Shown here one piece after another: positions 26,641 to 35,199 of a stretch of 64,000 nt of DNA; position 1 is the first letter of the stretch; each line of letters starts with the position of its first letter. The stretch is from positions 186,001-250,000 of the forward strand of contig CAWGIG010000005.1 of assembly GCA_963822595.1 (NCBI GenBank), written 5' to 3'. Position numbers and translations under genes: made by a program. The notes under the pieces are model-generated. The model worked only from the letters and a program-made list of their open reading frames with translations, did no database searches and had not been told where the DNA came from. This stretch comes from CAVRUH01 sp963822595. Lineage in GTDB: Bacteria > Chlamydiota > Chlamydiia > Chlamydiales > Waddliaceae.

Positions 26641-28767
26641 ATGATTAGTATACCCAAAAAAACTGAAACATTTGCTTCCAAAGTAGATTTCTTAGAATCT
26701 CTTTTAAATGATTTATCTCAATTAAATTCAATTGAAGATAAGATTAAACTATTGCGAAATCTTCCAATTGTAACAGAATATCTTGAAACAAATGAGGAAT
26801 TAAATCTTTCTTTAAATGATTTTCTTTTAGAGGCACAATTCGCTATCCTTTCCGTGATTGCCATTGGAGAAGGTCCGATTGTTTTTAGGGGTTATAAAAA
26901 AGAAAGTAATATAGATTTCCTCGTTCGTACCCTTGCGGATATGGAGAATTTTTATGATACCATGGGCGGAATCATAGGGTATCATCTTACGGTTTTAAAG
27001 TTGATTGCGGGCGGAAATTCCCCTAGCCTTGAAAATGAGACCCAATTCAAAAAGCCAGAGGGGCTCGATTTATCCAACGAAACCCAAGAAGTCCGCGACG
27101 CAATTAGATATGGAATCGAATTTCTTCCCAAAATGGGAGAGATTTATCCCATTGGAGGCGCCGGAGAAAGATTGAATCTGAAGGATCCTAAAACGGGATT
27201 ACCGTTGCCTGCTGCTCAACTGAAGTTTTGTGGAAAAACTTTGATCGAAGGGTTGATTCGCGATCTGCAAGCCAGGGAGTATTTGCATTGTAAATTATTT
27301 GGAAAAAAAGTGGTCACTCCGATTGTCCTGATGACCTCTCTTGAGAAAGATAATGACAGATTAGTGAAAACGATTCTCAAAAACAACCGTTGGTTTGGAC
27401 GTCCCATGGATAGTTTCAAGATCTTTTGCCAGCCATTAGTCCCTGTGGTAACTATTGAAGGGCATTGGTCAATGTCGGAAGTCCTTAGACCGAATTTGAA
27501 GCCTGGGGGTCATGGGGTAATATGGAAAATTGCGCAAGATGAGGGTGTTTTTGATTGGTTAGCAGAGCATGGAAGAACTAAAGCTCTTGTACGTCAGATT
27601 AACAATCCCATTGCAGGTGTGGATTCGGGGTTGTTGGCCTTTTCCGGGGTGGGTTTGCGTCACGATAAGGCTTTTGGATTTGCCTCTTGTTTTAGATTGG
27701 TCCGTGCTGCAGAGGGTGTCGTTGTTCTTGTTGAGAAGAAAAAGGAAAAAGAATTTCATTACACTATTTCGAACATCGAATATACAAATTTTGAACAGTA
27801 TGGGATTCAGGATATTTCTTCGGAAGTAGGAAGTCCTTATTCTTTATATCCTGCAAATACCAATATCCTTTTTATAGACCTCGAGGAAATCCGGAAAGCG
27901 GTGGATACCTGTCCCATTCCGGGAATGTTGATCAATCTAAAAAGTACCGCACCCTACATAGACCTTCAAGGGAAGAAAGAGATGATGAAGGCTGGACGCC
28001 TTGAAACGACGATGCAGAATATTTCCGATTATATTTACAATAGTTTTGACCATAGGATCGGGGAAGATCATTTTAATAAACTGCGGACTTATCTCACCTA
28101 CAATGATCGGAGAAAAACGATTTCAGTGACAAAGAAAATTTATGATGCCTATAAACCGCTTTTTGAGACGCCGGATGGTTGTTATTATGATATTTTATTA
28201 AATGCCTATGATCTTCTAAAGCATCATTGCGGATTTGATATGCCGGAGGTCGGGAACGAGGCGGAATATTTGAAAAATGGACCGGGATTTATTTTTCTTT
28301 ATCATCCTGCTTTAGGCCCTCTATATTCGATTATCTCCCAGAAGTTGATAGGCGGTAAGATTGCAAAAGGATCCGAACTGCATCTTGAAATTGCAGAAAT
28401 TTATTTGAAAGATTTTCATTTAGACGGAAGCCTGCTTGTCAATGCGGATGGTTTGAACGGGAAGTGTATTTTAGAAAACGTGACCGTGAAGAATTTGGGA
28501 ATCAATCGCCACGCTTCAAACGTTTATTGGAAGAACGTGATATCCCGTGACGAACAAATGCGAATCTGTATTCAGGGCTCAGGAGAGTTCGTGGCACAAA
28601 ATATTACGTTTACAGGTTCTCACCTCATTGATGTTCCGGATGGTTATCGTGTGACAGCCTATATGCATCAAGGGGAAATCAGTTACCGTACCGAAAAAAT
28701 CGAACATCCTACGTGGCATTGGAAGTATGCCTTCGACAGCAAAAACAAAATCATTCTTAGCAAATAA
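26641..28767 (+). CDS. UDP-sugar pyrophosphorylase-like uridylyltransferase
   Basis: 708 residues from ATG 26641; a longer frame from 26473 overlaps the SWIB start and has a non-protein-like leader. No clear ribosome site is visible. Residues 168-200 hold the uridylyltransferase nucleotide loop (IYPIGGAGERL) with LPAAQLKFCGKTL. LMTSLEKDNDR, PLVPVVTIEG and KPGGHGVIWK are further conserved-type blocks. The C-terminal 150 residues look like a beta-helix (GSELHLEIAEIYLKDF). The overall architecture recalls the long plant plastid UGP3-type proteins. Predicted role: making UDP-sugars from UTP and sugar-1-phosphate. Confidence 0.78.
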   Translation: MISIPKKTETFASKVDFLESLLNDLSQLNSIEDKIKLLRNLPIVTEYLETNEELNLSLNDFLLEAQFAILSVIAIGEGPIVFRGYKKESNIDFLVRTLADMENFYDTMGGIIGYHLTVLKLIAGGNSPSLENETQFKKPEGLDLSNETQEVRDAIRYGIEFLPKMGEIYPIGGAGERLNLKDPKTGLPLPAAQLKFCGKTLIEGLIRDLQAREYLHCKLFGKKVVTPIVLMTSLEKDNDRLVKTILKNNRWFGRPMDSFKIFCQPLVPVVTIEGHWSMSEVLRPNLKPGGHGVIWKIAQDEGVFDWLAEHGRTKALVRQINNPIAGVDSGLLAFSGVGLRHDKAFGFASCFRLVRAAEGVVVLVEKKKEKEFHYTISNIEYTNFEQYGIQDISSEVGSPYSLYPANTNILFIDLEEIRKAVDTCPIPGMLINLKSTAPYIDLQGKKEMMKAGRLETTMQNISDYIYNSFDHRIGEDHFNKLRTYLTYNDRRKTISVTKKIYDAYKPLFETPDGCYYDILLNAYDLLKHHCGFDMPEVGNEAEYLKNGPGFIFLYHPALGPLYSIISQKLIGGKIAKGSELHLEIAEIYLKDFHLDGSLLVNADGLNGKCILENVTVKNLGINRHASNVYWKNVISRDEQMRICIQGSGEFVAQNITFTGSHLIDVPDGYRVTAYMHQGEISYRTEKIEHPTWHWKYAFDSKNKIILSK

Positions 28768-28775
28768 AAAAAATA

Positions 28776-28867
28776 ACCACAGAGATCACTGAGATGAAAA
28801 AAGAGTTCACTGAGAGAGTTTAGATTAGTCTCTCTGTGATCTCAACTTTCTCAGTGTTCTCTGTGGT
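28776..28867. repeat. Inverted repeat with CACAGAG box
   Basis: The outer arms ACCACAGAGATCACTGAGA (28776-28794) and its near-complement (28849-28867) match at 18 of 19 positions, with a further imperfect inner pairing. It lies between convergent genes and could serve as a terminator for both. The box is related to those at 41.8 and 52.7 kb. Confidence 0.75.
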
Positions 28868-28874
28868 ATAATTG

Positions 28875-29270
28875 TTAAGCTCCAACAATAACGGCTGTGA
28901 ATCCGTAGGCAACGCCCAAGCCAACCGCAACACCCGCTCCAATAAATGAAGCAACTGAAGCAATTTGAAGGGCATCCTTTAACAAAGGAAACTCTGCTTT
29001 ATCCACTTCAGAAGAGGCATGAGCTAAAGCCAAACCTAAAACTCCGCATGAAGTGATGAAGCCTGCAGGTGTACGGAGGAATGTCCATGTTTGCGATGCT
29101 ATATTTGAAACAAATGGCAACACAGTATTCTGCATATAGGAAAATACTGTTTGAGCTACGCTAACAACAAGATTTGAGACATAGGTAAACGTTTGACTGA
29201 AAAAAGCCTGCACGTTTATTGTAACTGTCGCTACATCTCTAGCGACCGGTTGCACGAGTGACATTGTCAT
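28875..29270 (-). CDS. Small membrane protein, 131 aa
   Basis: ATG 29270 is chosen because GGGAG lies 6 bases upstream; the longer frame to 29384 has no ribosome site. The N-terminal half is amphipathic (FFSQTFTYVSNLVVSVAQTV). The C-terminal half holds two hydrophobic segments (PAGFITSCGVLGLALAHA; a Gly/Ala-rich IGAGVAVGLGVAYGF) separated by a charged stretch. Two close helices could suit an inclusion-membrane protein, but there is no coiled coil. Family unknown. Its stop lies just after the CACAGAG inverted repeat. Confidence 0.65.
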   Translation of the reverse strand: MTMSLVQPVARDVATVTINVQAFFSQTFTYVSNLVVSVAQTVFSYMQNTVLPFVSNIASQTWTFLRTPAGFITSCGVLGLALAHASSEVDKAEFPLLKDALQIASVASFIGAGVAVGLGVAYGFTAVIVGA

Positions 29271-29389
29271 AAAATACTCCCAAGTTTTTGTGGTTTTAGC
29301 CCACCCAGCCGATATTCTATCGATTGTAAAAATGAGCATCTTTATTTGTAAGTCCCACCATATAGAAATATTTATTAATTTCAAAACGT

Positions 29390-30790
29390 TTATTTAAAAA
29401 GCGATTTGTATCTCTCGACAAAGGGGCATCCATCACAACTTGCTTCGTAATGAGTGCAAAAATCTTTATGTACTTGATAAGCGCCTTGTTCCGTATAGGC
29501 CCTGTTGAGTAAGGCACCCTTCGCACCGTCTCCAAAGAAACGGTGGATAAGGTATTTGGTTTTTCCCGATTTAAGCGGAGAAAATGATGTGTAAAATAAT
29601 TTAAATTTTTCTATTTCGAAGGGATCTGCCTTTTCAACGATATCGTGATATAAAAGAGGAAGGAAAGTATTTATAAGAATTTCTTTTTTTAAGGTATTCC
29701 CTATTAAGGGGATAAACGAAATTTTAGGTTCTTCTTCAAAAAGAAAATGGGAGTTCCAGTAGTCATCCTCAAATGTCGGGATGATTTCCGAAAGAAGCGA
29801 GATCATATTTTTTAGATCTTCCGTCTTCCATAAGGCGACCATTTGGTCGTAAAGTTGATGGCGTTCCGCGTGCCGGAGAAGCTTGATGAGATAGACAATA
29901 CGCCTGATGGGATGGTTCAGGGGTCTGATTTGATTCAAAACCATGGGAATTCTCTTGAGATTAGGTTGGTATAGAGAGGATAGTTTTTTGTAGACTGGAG
30001 AAGCTCCCCATTTTTCTTGAAAATTTGCTTCAAAAAATCCTGTTAGGCCTAATGAGTAGGCTAATAAGTGATCGAAACTTTCATGCCTACGGTCCTTTAA
30101 ATGCAAAAAAAGTTCAAAAAAGGATTGTGCATTATTTTTGTATCCCAAGCCGATGGCAATGCCTGCAAGCATCGCTTCTGCGTGATCATTTGTTCTTGAA
30201 AGAAGATAGGTTCTTTTTTGAGCGAGCCTCCATTCTGCTGCCTGCTTAAAAAAAACTTCTATTTTTTTGGATTCCAAATTCTGAAATAACGCTGTCGCGC
30301 AAGTTCCGGCGCCGAGAAATTTTTTGTAGGGATAGAGGTCCAGATCGATATAGTTGATGATCCGCTGGAGGGGAATTGTCAGAAAAGGCTTCAGTACGGT
30401 TCTTAATATAGGTTGACCTTGCTGGGTGGTGATCGATTTATTCGATCCCCAAAGTGAGAGATGAAGGACAACATCATTATATCTCGGATCGTTGTGGTGG
30501 TTATGCTGCTCCCAACCCGCTTCGGTCAAATGAATTTCAACGTCCCCTTTAAGCTCTTTGCCCCCGATGATGAGATGGGCCTTTTTGAAGTCAGGGCCAG
30601 CCTCGCTATTCCAAATTCCCGGGGAAATCACCTCGATGGTTTCTCCATGAATTGTTTTTAGGTCTTTAAAGTACCTTTGTTCGAACCAAACCGCTTGGAG
30701 GTGCCTTTCGGTGACATAAAGGTAGGAATTGGCCGTTTCTTGGACAATTTGTGGCTGGGAAGATAATAATTGGGAATAGGGGTGATTCAT
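29390..30790 (-). CDS. DUF2851 family protein
   Basis: 466 residues from ATG 30790, with AAGGAG 7 bases upstream; the frame extends further but without a ribosome site. The N-terminal region ISPGIWNSEAGPDFKKAHLII, GDVEIHLTEAGWEQH and NDVVLHLSLW is the pattern I know from DUF2851, a family common in Bacteroidetes. It ends in a Cys cluster (CTHYEASCDGCPF) that could bind metal. A nuclease-like fold is sometimes suggested for such sequences, but I cannot confirm it. Inserted between the SWIB and prfB genes relative to Chlamydia. Confidence 0.78.
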   Translation of the reverse strand: MNHPYSQLLSSQPQIVQETANSYLYVTERHLQAVWFEQRYFKDLKTIHGETIEVISPGIWNSEAGPDFKKAHLIIGGKELKGDVEIHLTEAGWEQHNHHNDPRYNDVVLHLSLWGSNKSITTQQGQPILRTVLKPFLTIPLQRIINYIDLDLYPYKKFLGAGTCATALFQNLESKKIEVFFKQAAEWRLAQKRTYLLSRTNDHAEAMLAGIAIGLGYKNNAQSFFELFLHLKDRRHESFDHLLAYSLGLTGFFEANFQEKWGASPVYKKLSSLYQPNLKRIPMVLNQIRPLNHPIRRIVYLIKLLRHAERHQLYDQMVALWKTEDLKNMISLLSEIIPTFEDDYWNSHFLFEEEPKISFIPLIGNTLKKEILINTFLPLLYHDIVEKADPFEIEKFKLFYTSFSPLKSGKTKYLIHRFFGDGAKGALLNRAYTEQGAYQVHKDFCTHYEASCDGCPFVERYKSLFK

Positions 30791-30904
30791 AGATTTTCTC
30801 CTTAAAAAGGGAGCATCATATAAACAAACGGTTTTAAACGGCAATTTGTTTTTGTCAAAAAAGGGAATATGGTATCATTCTTACAAATCAATTGTGGAGA
30901 GTTT

Positions 30905-32001
30905 ATGAACTTCGATGTCACAGAAAAAGTAAAAGAACTAGATGCAAGAATCTCACATATGTGGAGGTATCTTTGACTTGGCTCGAAAAGAGTCTAGAGT
31001 TAAAGAATTAGAAGAGCTAATGGAAGATCAGGATTTCTGGAAGGATGCAGATGCCGCCCAGAAAGTGATTGCAGAGGTTAAAGAACTTCGCAGCTGGACC
31101 GTTGGGTACGAAAATCTCAAAAAGAGCTTCGAAGCTGTAAAAGACATTTTGCCCGATGCTAAGGAAATGGATGATCCGTCATTGCTCAATGAACTTGTCA
31201 CTGAAATCCAACGGATTGAATTGCAGCTTGCAGAACTAGAAGTCCGAAAAATGCTTTCCGGGGAACTCGACAGCAAGAATTGCTACTTAAGCATCAATGC
31301 CGGCGCCGGCGGTACCGAAGCTTGCGATTGGGCCCAAATGCTCGCCAGAATGTACCAACGATGGGCAGCAAAACGTCATTGGAATATCGATCTTGTAGAT
31401 ACTGTTGCGGGGGATGTGGCAGGGATCAAAAGTGTCGACTTTTAAGATTACCGGGGACCACGCTTTTGGTTATGCCAAGGCAGAAAAAGGTGTTCATAGA
31501 CTCGTCAGAATATCTCCGTTTGATAGCAGCGCCAAACGCCATACTAGCTTTGCCTCTGTCGATGTGACGCCTGAAATCACCGATGATATTGAAATTACGA
31601 TTTCTCCCGATGACATTCGAGTCGATACGTTCCGTTCCTCCGGGGCAGGGGGGCAGCACGTAAACGTGACCGATTCCGCAGTGCGGATTACCCATATGCC
31701 CTCGGGAATTGTTGTTTCTTGCCAGACGGAGAGAAGTCAGATTCAAAACAGAGAAACCTGCTTTAAGATGCTTCGATCGAAATTATATGAAAAAGAAGTG
31801 TTGGAGAGGGAAAGGAAACTGCAGGAGCTTGGAGGGGAAAAGAAGGAGATAGCCTGGGGGAGCCAAATCCGCAACTATGTTTTTCAACCTTACACACTTG
31901 TAAAAGATACCCGAACTAAGGTAGAATCAGGGAATATACAAGCCGTCATGGACGGCGAAATAGATGAATTTATCATTGCTTATTTAAAGGAATTTGGGTG
32001 A
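30905..32001 (+). CDS. prfB: Peptide chain release factor 2, with two frame changes
   Basis: RF2 recognises UGA and UAA and releases the nascent peptide. ATG 30905 has GGAGAG upstream. The first frame ends at TGA after 23 codons; a +1 shift at CTT TGA C joins it to YLDLARKESRVKELEE, the known autoregulatory site. The second frame runs through AGAGGTEACDWAQM and stops at TAA 31443 after IKSVDF. A second +1 shift (TTT T|AAG) restores KITGDHAFGYAKAEKGVHRL, the SPF anticodon-like tripeptide and the catalytic GGQ (SSGAGGQHVNVTDSA). The mid-gene break is not part of the known mechanism and may be an indel error. Confidence 0.92.
30965..30977 (+). promoter_or_regulatory. Programmed +1 frameshift site of prfB
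   Basis: The string AGGTATCTTTGAC contains an SD-like GGAGG just upstream, then CTT TGA C. When RF2 is scarce the ribosome slips from CTT to TTT and continues in the +1 frame. This arrangement is conserved in most bacterial prfB genes. Confidence 0.93.
31437..31446 (+). other. Second frame break in prfB (GAC TTT TAA G)
   Basis: In the zero frame the gene stops at TAA. Slipping one base at TTTT gives AAG ATT ACC, restoring the RF2 sequence with no residue missing (KSVDF|KITG). It looks like a UUU UAA shifty stop, but no SD-like element lies within 10 bases upstream. An extra T in the run, real or artefactual, is equally consistent. Confidence 0.6.
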
Positions 32002-32005
32002 TTTG

Positions 32006-32533
32006 ATGGATGAAGAATTAAAAGAAATACCGGGATTAGAAATTCGTTACACAGAACTTAGCGATGGAAAGTACTTGAGAGAATGGTTGCATCAGCCGGG
32101 AGTTTTAAGATGGTTTCCAATGTATGATGATGTAGAGATCGATGATGCCGTCGGACGTTGGGTAGGATTTGCCCGTTATAAATGCAGTCTCACAGCTGTG
32201 CTAAATGGCGTTCCCGCGGGAATGTTCACCCTTTACCTTCAACCTTATAAAAAATTGGCGCATCAATGCGAATTTGGAATTATCGTCGGAGACCCAAATC
32301 GTGGAAAAGGTCTTGGAAGCCAGTTGATTCGTGCAGGTATTCATTTGGCAAAAGAGCGCTTTAACATAGAATTGTTGCACCTTCAGGTTTATGCAGGAAA
32401 CCCTGCCATAAAGCTCTATGAGCGGTTCGGATTTAAAGAATTTGGCCATCAAAAACATTGGATCAGGGAAGATCACGGCTATGTAGGCCGCATATTTATG
32501 GAGAAATATTTAAAAGACATTGACAAGCTATGA
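32006..32533 (+). CDS. GNAT-family N-acetyltransferase (CT458-like)
   Basis: About 175 residues; ATG 32006 is preferred over a TTG at 31994. GNAT fold: GVPAGMFTLYLQPY, the acetyl-CoA loop DPNRGKGLGSQLI (R/Q-x-x-G-x-G), the strand LLHLQVYAGNPAIKLYERFGF and a closing hydrophobic strand. Substrate unknown; in Chlamydia a gene of this kind follows prfB. It is 4 bases downstream of prfB and overlaps the next gene by ATGA, so prfB, this gene, the SprT-like gene and yebC form one operon. Confidence 0.87.
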   Translation: MDEELKEIPGLEIRYTELSDGKYLREWLHQPGVLRWFPMYDDVEIDDAVGRWVGFARYKCSLTAVLNGVPAGMFTLYLQPYKKLAHQCEFGIIVGDPNRGKGLGSQLIRAGIHLAKERFNIELLHLQVYAGNPAIKLYERFGFKEFGHQKHWIREDHGYVGRIFMEKYLKDIDKL

Positions 32534-33210
32534 TGTGTGAAGAAACCTTCCAGCAAAAGCTGGAAAGAGAAATTGGCAAAAAACTAAAACTTAAAATTAA
32601 TGAAAACCGGTCAACGATGCTCAGCGTTAAATGGGAGCCTGGTTGCACACGCTTATCCTTGCATAAATTTTTTCTGAAAGCTCCAAAAAACGTCATGGAA
32701 GGTCTGGCATGCTATATTCGCCAAAATGGCAAAAGCATGGCTCCCGAAGTAAAAATTTTCATCGAAGAAAATACGAAAAAACTGGATTACTCCAAAGATA
32801 TCGGAAACAGGAAGCTCATTGTTCAAGGCAACACCTGCAATCTTTCCGAAGTCATGCAGGAGCTCAATAAACGCTACTTTGGCAATAAACTCAGCCTCAA
32901 TATCACATGGTACGGAAGCTCAAATAAAAAAAATAAATCAAAAGTGACTTTTGGACTCTACCAAGACCTATTTAAGCTCATTAAAATAAATCGAATTCTT
33001 GATAATCCAAAATATCCCGATTATTTGATCTCTTATGTCGTTTATCACGAAATGCTTCATCATGTATGCCCACCCTATACCGATGGGTCAGGAAAAAATC
33101 AAATTCATAATAAAGAATTTAAAGATCGAGAAGTTCTATTTCATGAATATCACAGAGCTCAAGATTGGATAAAGAAAAATATTAATCATTTTTTTTCGAG
33201 GATATATTAA
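32530..33210 (+). CDS. SprT-like zinc metalloprotease-type protein
   Basis: 226 residues. The zinc site YHEMLHHVCPP carries HExxH; a downstream HNKEFKDREVLFHEY could supply the third ligand, as in SprT/DUF45-type proteins. CNLSEVMQELNKRYFGNKLSLNITWYG before it is the usual pre-zinc domain. The N-terminal 100 residues contain a basic, DNA- or RNA-binding-like region. Predicted cytosolic; SprT relatives process DNA-protein cross-links, but that is family knowledge only. It starts inside the previous gene's stop (ATGA) and ends one base into yebC, showing tight coupling. Confidence 0.8.
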   Translation: MMCEETFQQKLEREIGKKLKLKINENRSTMLSVKWEPGCTRLSLHKFFLKAPKNVMEGLACYIRQNGKSMAPEVKIFIEENTKKLDYSKDIGNRKLIVQGNTCNLSEVMQELNKRYFGNKLSLNITWYGSSNKKNKSKVTFGLYQDLFKLIKINRILDNPKYPDYLISYVVYHEMLHHVCPPYTDGSGKNQIHNKEFKDREVLFHEYHRAQDWIKKNINHFFSRIY

Positions 33211-33923
33211 TGGCAGGACATAGTAAATGGGCCAATATTAAACACCGCAAAGGAAAATCGGATGCTAAGAAAGGAAAAATCTTTTCGCGCATCGCTAAGG
33301 AAATCATCAGCGCCGTAAAGTTGGGCGGAGGAGATCCTAAGAACAACCCAAGACTTCGATTGGCTATTCAAAAAGCGCGCGCTTCAAGCGTACCTAATGA
33401 TATTATCGAAAGAAATATCAAAAAAGCTTCCAGCGCGGATCAGGCTGATTATTTCGAAATGACCTACGAGCTTTATGGATACGGCGGAGTAGGCATCATC
33501 GTCGAAATCATGACCGATAATAAAAATCGCACGATTTCAGATATGCGCATTGCCACTAACAAAAGGGGAGGCACCATTGCCAATCCGGGTTCAGTTCTGT
33601 TCAATTATGATAAAAAGGGGATCATTCAGATTGCTAAAAATCATGCGATCGAAGAGGAACTGTTTGCAGCAAGCATCAATGCCGGAGCGGAAGATTTTGA
33701 GCAAGAAGAGGATATGTTTATCATCACGACTGATCCTACAAATCTTTATACTGTGAAGGATGCCATACAGGAGCTCGGATTTAAGTGCGACGAAGCCTCC
33801 TTAGAGATGGTACCCAAGGTTATAGTCGAATGCAATGAAGAAAATCAGAAGGCGAACCTTGCGTTAATTGAGTGGCTTGAAAACATCGACGACGTCGATG
33901 CCGTCTACCACAACATGGGGTAG
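33210..33923 (+). CDS. yebC: YebC/PmpR-family regulatory protein
   Basis: 237 residues, end-to-end match. It opens MAGHSKWANIKHRKGKSDAK, then LRLAIQKARASSVPNDIIER, YGGVGIIVEIMTDNKNRT, and ends ENIDDVDAVYHNMG. The family regulates transcription and has been shown to ease ribosome stalling in some species. It overlaps the SprT-like gene by one base and closes the prfB operon. It corresponds to CT457, the end of the first syntenic block. Confidence 0.95.
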   Translation: MAGHSKWANIKHRKGKSDAKKGKIFSRIAKEIISAVKLGGGDPKNNPRLRLAIQKARASSVPNDIIERNIKKASSADQADYFEMTYELYGYGGVGIIVEIMTDNKNRTISDMRIATNKRGGTIANPGSVLFNYDKKGIIQIAKNHAIEEELFAASINAGAEDFEQEEDMFIITTDPTNLYTVKDAIQELGFKCDEASLEMVPKVIVECNEENQKANLALIEWLENIDDVDAVYHNMG

Positions 33924-33943
33924 GGGATGGGGATAGCAGCCCT

Positions 33944-34112
33944 AGAAACAAAATAACAGGATAAGCAGGATCGCAAGCGGCAAGATAAAAAAAGGATAAG
34001 AAAGAAATTAAAAAATAATACTCAAATTCGTTGTTTTTATTTCTTTCTTATCTTTTTTATCCTTTTTTTATCTTGCCGCTTGCGATCCTGCTTATCCTGG
34101 TATTTTGTTTCT
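33944..34112. repeat. Long foldback repeat after yebC
   Basis: The arms 33944-34007 and 34040-34112 are reverse complements over about 64 bases (AGAAACAAAATAACAGGATA...), the right arm carrying a 9-base internal duplication. The spacer is 32 bases. The sequence is built of purine-rich AGGATAAG-type words. It separates the yebC operon from the Inc-like genes and may end the former. Confidence 0.8.
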
Positions 34113-34185
34113 GTACGCATCTTCTTGCGGTCTTGCTTCTCTTGTTATATGGTACAAATAAGTATCCATAACAAAGGAGGCTCTC

Positions 34186-35199
34186 ATGACCGCTGCTATC
34201 GATGTTGCTGAGGCGGCACTGAATTTAAAAACAGGCTTAGAAAACGTCTCAGCTCCCCCAAAAACTGCTAATTTGCAAGGAAGACCCGTAGATCATTGGT
34301 CCTACAAGGTTCAAATTGGCGGAGCCATTATCGGAGTCATTTCCTTAGTTGCCTTTTGGATTTTAAACATGGTGCCTGCTGCCATTGTTAGTGGTGTTCT
34401 CCTGGCGACGAATCTCTTTGCCGCCTATTTTCTCCATAAGTTTCGTCAGTTTGATCAACTAGAAGATTATGTCAAAGATATGGCTGGACGCATCCATGAG
34501 TTCAGCGATAGAATTCAAGAACTCAAAGAAGCTAATAAAAGCCTCGAGCATATCGATAAAGATATGGAAGTTATACCCCACCATTGGCACGTAGAAATCG
34601 AAAAGGGTAAGAAGGAATTATTAGATGTTCATACAAAATTTGAAGCTTTGAAACGAAATTACGATGCAGTCCTGCTAAAACTCTCAAAATTTTCGACGAT
34701 ATCAAAAACACTTCAGGATGAGGCGGGCTCCTTAGCGCAAGAAACCATTAAATTTGGAGGAGAAAATAAGTCCTTAGCAGAAAATATTCAAAGAATTACG
34801 GATGGTCTTCAAGTTTTCCAAAAACACAATTCGGATATCAGCGATCGGAATAAAGAGTTAGACCAAGCCAATAAAGAATTCGATCGACTCGAAGGAGAAT
34901 TCAACAAAACAGTAGAAATGATCAGCAAATTATTTGAAGCAATCAAAGACGTCTATAAAAAAAATAGCGAAATGTTAGCCATTTTTGACAAAAAAATTAC
35001 GGAAATAAAGGGAGTTGCCCCCGATAAGGCAAGCCATGAAGAGATGCAGAACCTCAATGCGCAAATCATAAAGTTACAAGCGCAAGTCGAAAGCTTACTA
35101 AAAAAAGAGCAGGAACTTAAAGAATTGCGAGCATTTAAAGATGTGAATAAAGTAGCATTCGAAGCTTGGAAAAAAACTAACGGAAGAGGTCTAAAATGA
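34186..35199 (+). CDS. IncA-like inclusion membrane protein (first of pair)
   Basis: 337 residues with the Inc layout: a short cytosolic N-terminus without signal peptide, a bilobed hydrophobic domain (helices about 43-61 and 64-83 joined by NMVP), then a long coiled coil of some 240 residues with heptad spacing (EFSDRIQELKEANKSLEHI; AQIIKLQAQVESLLKKEQEL). Such proteins are exported by type III secretion into the inclusion membrane, with the coil facing host cytosol; IncA acts in vesicle fusion through SNARE-like coils. AGGAGG precedes the ATG. It overlaps the next gene by ATGA. Confidence 0.8.
   Translation: MTAAIDVAEAALNLKTGLENVSAPPKTANLQGRPVDHWSYKVQIGGAIIGVISLVAFWILNMVPAAIVSGVLLATNLFAAYFLHKFRQFDQLEDYVKDMAGRIHEFSDRIQELKEANKSLEHIDKDMEVIPHHWHVEIEKGKKELLDVHTKFEALKRNYDAVLLKLSKFSTISKTLQDEAGSLAQETIKFGGENKSLAENIQRITDGLQVFQKHNSDISDRNKELDQANKEFDRLEGEFNKTVEMISKLFEAIKDVYKKNSEMLAIFDKKITEIKGVAPDKASHEEMQNLNAQIIKLQAQVESLLKKEQELKELRAFKDVNKVAFEAWKKTNGRGLK

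Noticed and set aside
31426..31746. 106-codon minus-strand frame inside prfB
   Set aside because: Antisense shadow of the conserved GGQ region of RF2.
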